DNA from: an uncultured Ignavibacteriota bacterium
GTDB lineage: Bacteria > Bacteroidota > Ignavibacteria > Tepidaquicellales > Tepidaquicellaceae
Assembly (NCBI GenBank): GCA_937983305.1
Contig: CALKAJ010000160.1
Coordinates: 1-7,930, forward strand
Length of the DNA: 7,930 nucleotides
Direction of reading: 5' to 3'
The notes beneath the pieces are model-generated. The model was not told the DNA's origin. It searched no databases and worked only from the letters and a program-made list of their open reading frames with translations. The translations under genes and the position numbers were made by a program. Below are positions 1 to 5,997 of this stretch, piece after piece (the stretch's first letter is position 1; each line of letters begins with the position of its first letter).

Positions 1-730
1 TATTATTATTTAAAATCTCAACCGCCTCATCAGCCGCTTCCTTTGACAGATGAATTGAGTTCCCTTTGAAAACCGGCAATAAATGGAAGTGCTCTTTATT
101 ATCGGAGTTAAGAATATGAAACGGCGAAAAGGGTTTCAACAGTTCATTGAAAAAGTTAAACGTGAGAAGCGAGATATTCATTTCATTTGAATCTGATTTC
201 CAGAGATGCATAATATAGTATGCAAGCGGAACGTAGAGGTTAAGAACTTTATCGGAATCCTTTAAATATTTCCTTTCAACAAACGGAGACACATTGAAAA
301 CGAGCGAATAGTCGTTTGCTTTTATGAGCTTTGAAATCTTCAGCGAGTCTTCCTCTTTCGGAATTCCGCTGTTTGTGAATTCATTGATAACATTAACTCC
401 GAGTGCCTCTCCGCTGAAAAGCTCGCCGCCTTTCCGGTTGCAGAAGAAATCAATACCGGCTTCGGGAAAATAAGATTTTAAAACTTTGAGAGAACTTTGA
501 ATCAGAAGTGAATCGCCTATATTTACATCTGCAATCATAAGTATGCTTTTTATCTCGCCGGCTTTTTCGATAATATCCTGAGCTCTCTTAACATAACTTT
601 GATAAACGAATTTCATTCCGGGAAGAAATAAGAAAAGTTTCTCAAATACTTTCGGACCGAATGACGGATATACATCGGTTATTTTATCAAGTATTGCAAA
701 CAGGTTTTTCGAAATTCCTTTATTCGTCAT
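1..730 (-). CDS. Probable glycosyltransferase family 9 (heptosyltransferase-like), partial
   Basis: This reading frame is open from an ATG at 730-728 to the left edge, giving 243 codons with no stop; the C-terminal part lies outside the window. After about 60 residues without an assignable domain comes a Rossmann-type start at residues 62-98. It contains SILMIADVNIGDSLL, then SSLKVLKSYFPEAGIDFFCN, which matches the opening of GT9 sugar transferases (beta strand, GD loop, then LK..FP.A.I). GT9 enzymes transfer heptose or similar sugars from nucleotide donors onto lipopolysaccharide core or other surface glycans at the cytoplasmic face of the inner membrane. The C-terminal donor-binding half, which would confirm the family, is not present. 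The start is the first ATG after an in-frame stop at 763-761, and no Shine-Dalgarno sequence precedes it. The gene is divergent from the GH20 gene. The family is fairly likely; the sugar and acceptor are unknown. Confidence 0.65.
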   Translation of the reverse strand, partial: MTNKGISKNLFAILDKITDVYPSFGPKVFEKLFLFLPGMKFVYQSYVKRAQDIIEKAGEIKSILMIADVNIGDSLLIQSSLKVLKSYFPEAGIDFFCNRKGGELFSGEALGVNVINEFTNSGIPKEEDSLKISKLIKANDYSLVFNVSPFVERKYLKDSDKVLNLYVPLAYYIMHLWKSDSNEMNISLLTFNFFNELLKPFSPFHILNSDNKEHFHLLPVFKGNSIHLSKEAADEAVEILNNN

Positions 731-795
731 AGGTTTTGTTTTATTGCAAGATATAATAATTTATTAATGAGCATATCAATTTATAATTAAATAAT

Positions 796-853
796 TGTAA
801 TGAAAAACAGAAAGCAAAGTAACGCAAATTTAAGCAATGGATTTTTCATTGTA
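796..853. repeat. Inverted repeat with exact 9-bp arms
   Basis: AATGAAAAA at 799-807 is exactly complementary to TTTTTCATT at 842-850. With two G-T wobble pairs and one more A-T pair the stem extends outward to 796-807 / 842-853. The loop is about 34 nt. It lies entirely upstream of the GH20 start and overlaps its candidate promoter. It could be an RNA hairpin, a two-armed protein-binding site or chance in AT-rich DNA. Confidence 0.45.
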
Positions 854-879
854 TTTTGTTGATTGTTAAAATAATTTAG
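849..879 (+). promoter_or_regulatory. Candidate Bacteroidota-type promoter for GH20 gene
   Basis: TTG at 849-851 is followed after 20 nt by TAATTTAG at 872-879, which matches five of the six fixed positions of the TAnnTTTG minus-7 consensus known from Bacteroidota. It would give a very short leader before the ATG at 898. The AT richness makes chance matches common. Confidence 0.25.
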
Positions 880-897
880 AATTAAAAATATACCGAT

Positions 898-2436
898 ATG
901 AAAAAATTTATCATTCTTTTTATTATTTGGGCGGGTAATCTTTTTTCTCAGAATATTATTCCTCAACCGCAGGATTATATTCCTCTGCAAGGTTCATTTC
1001 TTCTAAACGCAGATACTAAAATTATTTACAACGAAGGCAATATAAAAGACGAAGCTGAATGGTTCGCGGGATATATTCAGCAGGCTTCGAGTTTTGCTCT
1101 GCCTGTCGAAAATATTCCGTCTCCGGGTTTTAAAAGAAATACAATTACCCTCGTTTATGAAATTCTACAAAGTGCGGAATTACCTCCGGAGGAAAGCTAT
1201 AAACTTGTAGTTACCGATTCAAATGTGATTATTTCATCTCAGGGTGAAGCAGGCATATTTTACGGTCTTCAGACTTTAAGGCAAATGCTTTCTCCCGATT
1301 TTGAATACAAAGGTCCGGTTGATAAAATGATTGATAGAAATATTCCTGCCTGTATTATTTATGATTATCCGGCTTTTAAATGGAGAGGTATGCTTCTCGA
1401 TTGCTGCCGGCATTTTATGAGTAAGGATTTTATCTTCCGCTATCTCGACCTTCTTGCTTTGCATAAGATGAACAGATTCCATTGGCATCTTACCGAAGAC
1501 CAGGGCTGGCGAATTGAAATAAAAAAATATCCAAAGCTCACAGAGATTGGTGCTTTCAGAAAAGAGAAAGACGGCAGAATGTACGGCGGATTCTATACAC
1601 AGGAAGATATTAAAGAAGTAATTGCCTATGCAAAAAAACTTCACATACTCGTTGTACCTGAAATTGAAATGCCGGGACATTCGCTTGCGGCTCTTGCAAG
1701 TTATCCGGAGCTTTCCTGTACAGGCGGTCCACACGAAGTTACAAATCAATGGGGAGTTTTCGAAGATGTTTATTGTGCCGGAAATGAAAAAACTTTTGAA
1801 TTCCTGCAGGATGTTCTCGATGAAGTGATTACGCTCTTCCCTTCCAAATATATTCATATCGGCGGCGATGAAGTTCCTAAAACACGATGGGAAAAATGCG
1901 ATAAATGTAATGCAAGACTTGAATCCGAAAATCTGAAAAACTATGAAGAGCTGCAAAGTTACTTTATAAAAAGAATAGACAAGTATCTTGAATCCAAAGG
2001 GAAAATATTAATCGGATGGGATGAAATTCTTGAAGGCGGACTTTCACCAAATGCAATTGTTCAATCGTGGAGAGGTTTCGAAGGCGGCTTAAAAGCTGCT
2101 CGGGAAAAACACTTTGTGATTATGTCACCAACTTCGCATTGCTACTTCGATTATTCTCTTGATAAAATAAACTTGCAGAAAGTATATTCATTCGACCCGA
2201 TTCCGGATGGAATGACTGATTACGAATCTACCTTTATTCTCGGCGGTGAATGTAATATGTGGACTGAAAGGGCTCCTCAGGAACTTGTTGACAGCAAAAT
2301 ATTTCCGCGAATCCTCGCATTAACAGAAGTATTATGGCGGTATCCTGTTAACAGAGATTATGATAAATTTCTCGAGAGAGTCAGAAACCATTACAAACGT
2401 CTTGAAATTCTCGGAGTGAAATACGGAGGAGAGTGA
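898..2436 (+). CDS. Exported beta-N-acetylhexosaminidase, GH20 family
   Basis: The 512-residue protein hydrolyses terminal beta-linked N-acetylglucosamine or N-acetylgalactosamine, probably in the periplasm or on the cell surface. It starts with a Sec-type signal (MKKFIILFIIWAGNLFSQ, residues 1-18). The GH20b-like N-terminal domain covers roughly residues 20-150, and the GH20 TIM barrel runs from about 156 to 495. Family hallmarks are visible: WRGMLLD at 162-168, RHF at 172-174, HWHLTEDQGWR at 195-205, PEIEMPGH ending at H261, and the HIGGDE signature with the catalytic pair D324-E325. Downstream lie an EKCDKC segment, SHCYFDY, and the NMWTE sugar-binding stretch around 453-457. Known GH20 enzymes use substrate-assisted catalysis through the 2-acetamido group. 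No C-terminal carbohydrate-binding or sorting domain is present, so this is a minimal two-domain form. No Shine-Dalgarno precedes the start, but the signal peptide begins exactly at this ATG. It appears monocistronic: the neighbour upstream is divergent and hairpins follow. Exact substrate is not readable. Confidence 0.95.
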   Translation: MKKFIILFIIWAGNLFSQNIIPQPQDYIPLQGSFLLNADTKIIYNEGNIKDEAEWFAGYIQQASSFALPVENIPSPGFKRNTITLVYEILQSAELPPEESYKLVVTDSNVIISSQGEAGIFYGLQTLRQMLSPDFEYKGPVDKMIDRNIPACIIYDYPAFKWRGMLLDCCRHFMSKDFIFRYLDLLALHKMNRFHWHLTEDQGWRIEIKKYPKLTEIGAFRKEKDGRMYGGFYTQEDIKEVIAYAKKLHILVVPEIEMPGHSLAALASYPELSCTGGPHEVTNQWGVFEDVYCAGNEKTFEFLQDVLDEVITLFPSKYIHIGGDEVPKTRWEKCDKCNARLESENLKNYEELQSYFIKRIDKYLESKGKILIGWDEILEGGLSPNAIVQSWRGFEGGLKAAREKHFVIMSPTSHCYFDYSLDKINLQKVYSFDPIPDGMTDYESTFILGGECNMWTERAPQELVDSKIFPRILALTEVLWRYPVNRDYDKFLERVRNHYKRLEILGVKYGGE

Positions 2437-2460
2437 TACTTTATACTCTAAAGTAATTTT
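2437..2460 (+). terminator. Weak AT-rich hairpin after GH20 gene
   Basis: TACTTTA at 2437-2443 and TAAAGTA at 2449-2455 form a perfect 7-bp stem with the 5-nt loop TACTC, followed by ATTTT. It begins right after the GH20 stop codon. The stem has only one G-C pair, so on its own it would be a weak terminator. Confidence 0.35.
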
Positions 2461-2480
2461 GAGCATATGCTCATTTTATT
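2460..2480 (+). terminator. Perfect 14-bp palindrome with T-rich tail
   Basis: TGAGCATATGCTCA at 2460-2473 is a perfect palindrome. As RNA it can fold as a TGAGC/GCTCA stem with an ATAT loop, followed by TTTTATT. Together with the hairpin just before it, it could end GH20 transcription. As DNA, a 14-bp dyad upstream of the redox operon could equally be an operator for a dimeric regulator. Confidence 0.4.
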
Positions 2481-2483
2481 ATC

Positions 2484-2513
2484 TTGATTTTATTTTTGAA
2501 TAATTTTAATTTG
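2484..2513 (+). promoter_or_regulatory. Candidate promoter of the redox operon
   Basis: TTG at 2484-2486, a 19-nt spacer and TTAATTTG at 2506-2513 fit the Bacteroidota-type minus-33/minus-7 pattern (TTG, then TAnnTTTG) with one mismatch in the minus-7 box. Transcription would begin near 2520, leaving a leader of about 30 nt before the ATG at 2553. The site sits just downstream of the 2460-2473 palindrome. Confidence 0.35.
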
Positions 2514-2552
2514 TACTCAAAGAATAATTACTAATTAAAGTAATAGAAAATA

Positions 2553-3509
2553 ATGAAAAACCTTGACAGGCGTTCTTTCTTAAAAGTTGCAGCAGCAGGT
2601 GTTTCAGCGAGTACTCTCGGGGCTTCTCAGGTTAAAGGTGCAGAAATTAAATTAGACGAAAACCGTATCGGCGTATTGGTTGATACTGCGGTTTGCGTTG
2701 GATGTCGGCTTTGCGAATGGGCTTGCCGTACCGCTCATCATCTCCCAACAGATGCTCTTGAAACTTATGCTGACGATTCAGTATTCAAAGAATTCAGAAG
2801 ACCTGATAAAACAGCTCTCACGGTAGTTAATGAATTTGAAAACGAAAAAAATCCTCTCCTTCCAATTCACGTTAAGACTCAATGTATGCATTGCGAAAAA
2901 CCGGCTTGTGTTTCTGCCTGCATCGTTGGTGCATTAACAAAAAATCAGGACGGCAGTGTTGTATGGGATGGCGATAAATGTATCGGATGTAGATATTGTA
3001 TGGTGGCGTGTCAGTTTCAGATTCCTACTTATGATTATGATGTATCAATTGACCCGCAAATCAGGAAATGCGATTTCTGTGAAGATAGGAGGAAGGAAGG
3101 TTTACTCCCCGCTTGCGTAAATATCTGTCCGAACGAAGCGCTGATTTTTGGAAAAAGATGCGATGTCCTTAAAATCGCAAAAGAAAGAATAAAAAGGAAA
3201 CCTGAAGTCTATGTTAATCATATTTACGGTGAAAATGAAATCGGAGGCACTTCATGGATGTATATAGCAAGTAAAGATTTCGATAAATTGAAAATGGCAA
3301 CACTTGGCAGTAGTCCTGCTCCGGGTATATCTGAAGCGATTCAACACGGTATCTTCGCATATTTTGTTCCGCCTGTTACTTTATATACCTTACTCGGTAC
3401 TTTTATGTGGGTGCTTAAACGACGAAAGGAAAAATCTCCTGAAGAAATTGGAGATACAAAGAAAGAAGTTATTGAAGAGAAAAAAGACGAGAAAGGAGAA
3501 GAGCTATGA
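2553..3509 (+). CDS. HybA-like Tat-exported 4x[4Fe-4S] protein with membrane anchor
   Basis: The 318-residue protein is a periplasmic electron-transfer subunit of an NrfD-type membrane complex. A twin-arginine signal (RRSFLK, residues 6-11, then a hydrophobic stretch) indicates export in folded form with clusters inserted. Sixteen cysteines form four groups: C48/51/54/58, C111/114/119/123, C143/146/149/153 and C173/176/188/192, the pattern of the DmsB/HybA/HmcB ferredoxin family with four [4Fe-4S] clusters. A single hydrophobic helix at about 267-288, followed by KRRKEK and a roughly 30-residue Lys/Glu-rich tail, anchors the C-terminus with the tail in the cytoplasm, as in HybA. The stop overlaps the start of the HybB-like gene by 4 bp, strong evidence for a joint complex. 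The start is fixed by the Tat motif; no Shine-Dalgarno is present. No hydrogenase gene is adjacent, so I leave the symbol empty. HmcB and CbcT-type subunits are close alternatives. Confidence 0.9.
   Translation: MKNLDRRSFLKVAAAGVSASTLGASQVKGAEIKLDENRIGVLVDTAVCVGCRLCEWACRTAHHLPTDALETYADDSVFKEFRRPDKTALTVVNEFENEKNPLLPIHVKTQCMHCEKPACVSACIVGALTKNQDGSVVWDGDKCIGCRYCMVACQFQIPTYDYDVSIDPQIRKCDFCEDRRKEGLLPACVNICPNEALIFGKRCDVLKIAKERIKRKPEVYVNHIYGENEIGGTSWMYIASKDFDKLKMATLGSSPAPGISEAIQHGIFAYFVPPVTLYTLLGTFMWVLKRRKEKSPEEIGDTKKEVIEEKKDEKGEEL
3492..3498 (+). promoter_or_regulatory. Shine-Dalgarno-like site for the HybB-like gene
   Basis: AAAGGAG lies 7 nt upstream of the ATG at 3506, inside the 3' end of the preceding gene. 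It is the only clear Shine-Dalgarno match at any start in the window. Together with the ATGA overlap it supports translational coupling. It also encodes part of the Lys/Glu-rich tail (KGEE), so it may be incidental. Confidence 0.45.
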
Positions 3510-4690
3510 ACCCCGAACCGGTAAAACATAAATTTCTAACTCCCGGCGTTTTCATTTTAATTGTACTCGCTTTAAACGGTCTGGTTTTTCTTGCCATAAG
3601 ATTTATCTGGGGCTTAGGTGCCGTTACAAATCTTGATAATTATACTCCCTGGGGTTTGTGGATTGGCGTTGATGTTGGCGCCGGTGTTGCACTTGCCGCA
3701 GGTGGTTTCACTTCCGCGGCTCTCGGACATATAATTCACCGGGAGCATTATCACGCCATAGTTCGCCCTGCCTTGCTGACTGCTATGCTCGGCTATACAT
3801 TTGTTGCTTTCGCAGTTATGGTTGATATTGGCAGGTTCTATTATATCTGGCATCCGCTTATAATGTGGAACGGTAATTCTGCTTTGTTTGAAGTCGGTAT
3901 CTGCGTTATGATTTATCTTACCGTACTTTATATTGAATTTCTCCCGATTGTATGCGAGAGATTTATGGGCAGAGTGAATCTTCCGGGCTTTTTGAAAGCC
4001 TTTAATAAGCCTGTTGATAAACTCCTTACTGTTTTAAACAGCGCTCTCGGAAAAACAATGTTTATCTTTATTATTGCAGGCGTTGTGCTTTCTACACTGC
4101 ACCAGTCTTCGCTTGGTACTCTTATGGTTATTGCAGGTCAGAAAATGCATCCGCTTTGGCAGACTCCTGTTCTTCCGCTTTTATTTTTGCTTTCAGCTAT
4201 TGCCGTTGGCTTCCCGATGATAATCTTCGAATCTTTGATTGCCGCAAGAAGTTTTAAAATGAAACCCGAAATGCATATTCTTTCAAAACTCGGCGGTATG
4301 GTTGCTCCAATTCTTGGAGTGTATTTTGCTTTTAAAATCGGTGACCTCTTCATAAGTGAAGATTTTAAATATCTTATGAAATTTGATACGAATGCATTTA
4401 TGTATTTTGGTGAATGTGTTTTAACATTAACGGCTTTCTTTATGTTTCTTTCCAGAAGAGTTCTGAACTCTCCGTTATTGTTATTTATCGCTTCAACCTT
4501 GGTGATTGCAGGCGTTCTGCTTAATAGAATTAATAACTTTATTGTAGCGTACAATCCTTTCTTCGACCCTAATACTTATTTCCCCTCTTTTGGAGAAATT
4601 TCGGTTACTGTTGGTTGTATTGCAATGCTTGTTCTTGCTTATAGATTTATAGTTTTAAATTTCCCGGTTATTAGTCAGGAAAAAAGCTAA
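3506..4690 (+). CDS. HybB/NrfD-family integral membrane subunit
   Basis: The 394-residue protein is almost entirely hydrophobic, with about ten predicted membrane helices. Its length is close to that of E. coli HybB (about 390). HybB-type sequence is recognisable throughout: a GLGAVTNL...PWGLWIG segment near the N-terminus, HYHAIVRPALL, the VDIGRFYYIWHP loop, NSALFEVGICVMIY, LHQSSLG at 198-204 and HPLWQ at 215-219. NrfD-family proteins hold the menaquinone/menaquinol site and pass electrons to or from the partner periplasmic iron-sulfur subunit; some family members also move protons. The 4-bp overlap with the HybA-like gene and the multiheme cytochrome downstream point to a single complex spanning membrane and periplasm. 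The lack of hydrogenase subunits argues against a true Hyb hydrogenase locus in this window, so hybB is not given as a symbol. HmcC and CbcU-type proteins are related alternatives. Confidence 0.92.
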   Translation: MNPEPVKHKFLTPGVFILIVLALNGLVFLAIRFIWGLGAVTNLDNYTPWGLWIGVDVGAGVALAAGGFTSAALGHIIHREHYHAIVRPALLTAMLGYTFVAFAVMVDIGRFYYIWHPLIMWNGNSALFEVGICVMIYLTVLYIEFLPIVCERFMGRVNLPGFLKAFNKPVDKLLTVLNSALGKTMFIFIIAGVVLSTLHQSSLGTLMVIAGQKMHPLWQTPVLPLLFLLSAIAVGFPMIIFESLIAARSFKMKPEMHILSKLGGMVAPILGVYFAFKIGDLFISEDFKYLMKFDTNAFMYFGECVLTLTAFFMFLSRRVLNSPLLLFIASTLVIAGVLLNRINNFIVAYNPFFDPNTYFPSFGEISVTVGCIAMLVLAYRFIVLNFPVISQEKS

Positions 4691-4694
4691 ATCA

Positions 4695-4756
4695 GTTCAT
4701 AAAGTTTGTAAAGTTAAAAGTTCATAAAGTTGAAAGTTAAAAGTTAAAAGTTTAGA
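4695..4756 (+). repeat. Tandem GTT...AAA repeat array before cytochrome gene
   Basis: The gap between the HybB-like stop and the cytochrome ATG is almost completely filled by eight head-to-tail units that each begin with GTT. They are GTTCATAAA (4695), GTTTGTAAA (4704), GTTAAAA (4713), GTTCATAAA (4720), GTTGAAA (4729), GTTAAAA (4736), GTTAAAA (4743) and GTTTAGA (4750). Units are 7 or 9 nt, and the array ends 2 nt before the start codon. No Shine-Dalgarno is present. It would lie in the leader between two co-transcribed genes and could affect translation or vary in copy number; function is unknown. Confidence 0.8.
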
Positions 4757-4758
4757 GT

Positions 4759-5967
4759 ATGAAAAAAATATTAATAGTTACGGTTATAGTTACGATTGCA
4801 GGATTTATCACTGCTTCGGATTCTTTTTTGCAGCCTAAGCTGCAGCTTCATAAAACGGAATCGCAAAAACAAAATTCCGAATCCGATAATCCGCATAACC
4901 TTTCTCCGGAATTGAAAAAGGCATTGAATTGCAAATCCTGTCATGCCTGCGAATATCCTACTCCGGGAAACCCTTGCCTTCTTGACTGCCCAAGAGGCAG
5001 TATGATTTCTGTGTATCACTCCCCGAAAGAAGGTCCGGAAATCGTCTTAATAAATGAAATGTCTGAGAATTATGGCGGAGTTGTATTCTCGCATCGCCTT
5101 CACGCAGAAATGTCCGAAATGACAACAGGATGCGAAGGATGCCATCATTACAACACTACAGGTCCCATTCTCAGCTGTAAAGGTTGCCACGAAAATAAAC
5201 GGATGAGAGAGAATGTTGCAATTCCGGATTTAAAAGCGGCATATCACCGCCAGTGCCTTACCTGCCATAAGCAATGGTCTTATGAAAACGGATGTAATAC
5301 ACAATGCCATTTGCAAAAAGGTTCGGATATAGATGTCAGACGCGAACAAGCAATTAATAAAATCAAAGGCAGAAGTCATCCTTTGCTTCCCGAACCTACA
5401 AAAATGATTTGGGAAACAAATTACGAAGAAGGAAAAATAGTTACATTTTTCCACGATGAACATTTTCAGGTTTTTAAAATTAAATGTAACAGCTGCCATA
5501 AAAATGATAATTGCATAAAATGCCATGAGAAAAAAGAGAATGTTGATTTTACAAAACCTGTAAAAATCAAAAAGACTTTTGATGACCATCATATGCCCTG
5601 CGTTAATTGCCACGACGGAAACAGCTGTAAAAAATGTCATAGAGAAGGTGAAATGTCTCCGTTTAATCACGGCAAATCTACAGGCTGGGCTTTGAGCGGT
5701 TTCCATAGCAGACTTGGTTGTGCAGATTGTCACGGCAACAGTATGCCTTATAAACGTCTCGACAGAAACTGTACTTCCTGTCACAAGAATTTTGTAAAAG
5801 GCACTTTCAATCACAGTCGAACCGGCTTAATTCTTTCTGAAGCCCACCTCGAAGCAGAATGTGAAAATTGTCATATCAATAAGGATTTCTCAAAAGCTCC
5901 TCAATGTGCTTCGTGTCACGATGACAAGTCTTTCCCGAAGGATTTACCGGGAAAAAGGAATAGATAA
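4759..5967 (+). CDS. Exported multiheme cytochrome c, 13 haem motifs
   Basis: The 402-residue protein has a Sec signal (residues 1 to about 19, MKKILIVTVIVTIAGFITA) without a lipobox, so it should be periplasmic and soluble or complex-bound. Twelve CXXCH motifs start at C58, C125, C140, C166, C243, C252, C281, C290, C321, C338, C368 and C383. A thirteenth site at C179-H184 is CX3CH (CNTQCH). Besides the 13 motif histidines there are 16 others, enough for bis-histidine ligation of every haem. The first haem is followed by three extra cysteines (C64, C73, C77, ending in CPR). The C-terminal part holds two similar modules beginning FNHGKSTG at 302 and FNHSRTG at 350, each with two haems. It follows the HybB-like gene after 68 bp and probably acts as its electron acceptor or donor, as HmcA does in Hmc and the cytochrome subunits do in Cbc complexes. 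Family-level function is secure; redox partner and direction are not. Confidence 0.93.
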   Translation: MKKILIVTVIVTIAGFITASDSFLQPKLQLHKTESQKQNSESDNPHNLSPELKKALNCKSCHACEYPTPGNPCLLDCPRGSMISVYHSPKEGPEIVLINEMSENYGGVVFSHRLHAEMSEMTTGCEGCHHYNTTGPILSCKGCHENKRMRENVAIPDLKAAYHRQCLTCHKQWSYENGCNTQCHLQKGSDIDVRREQAINKIKGRSHPLLPEPTKMIWETNYEEGKIVTFFHDEHFQVFKIKCNSCHKNDNCIKCHEKKENVDFTKPVKIKKTFDDHHMPCVNCHDGNSCKKCHREGEMSPFNHGKSTGWALSGFHSRLGCADCHGNSMPYKRLDRNCTSCHKNFVKGTFNHSRTGLILSEAHLEAECENCHINKDFSKAPQCASCHDDKSFPKDLPGKRNR

Positions 5968-5997
5968 TCAATATCAGATATGGTATTTTAGTTTCTG

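Larger units (their letters stand above)
731..897. other. Divergent intergenic region between GT9 and GH20 genes
   Basis: This very AT-rich gap must hold the promoters for both outward-facing genes. It carries the long inverted repeat described at 796-853. A candidate Bacteroidota-type promoter for the plus strand lies at 849-879. No convincing promoter for the minus-strand gene could be picked out by eye, although a TTGATA-like element (plus coordinates around 774-779) faces that gene. Two tiny 20-codon frames exist on opposite strands (800-862 plus, 787-849 minus), and neither is well supported. Confidence 0.5.

Noticed and set aside
800..862. 20-codon plus-strand frame (MKNRKQSNANLSNGFFIVFC) ahead of the GH20 gene
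   Set aside because: It is very short, polar and patternless, overlaps the candidate GH20 promoter, and its ATGAAAAA start is produced by the inverted repeat.
1276..1956. 226-codon minus-strand frame inside the GH20 gene
   Set aside because: It is antisense to an unmistakable GH20 catalytic domain and has no recognisable protein features; a composition shadow.
2553..4690. Calling a complete Hyb [NiFe] hydrogenase locus
   Set aside because: Only the HybA- and HybB-like subunits are present; no large or small hydrogenase subunit or maturation protease is found in the window.
4695..4756. CRISPR-like or mobile-element repeat
   Set aside because: Units are only 7-9 nt, directly abutting and without spacers, and there is no cas gene, transposase or terminal inverted repeat nearby.
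5230..5814. 194-codon minus-strand frame inside the cytochrome gene
   Set aside because: It lies antisense to the dense CXXCH array, whose repeated codons keep the opposite strand open; it has no independent signals.
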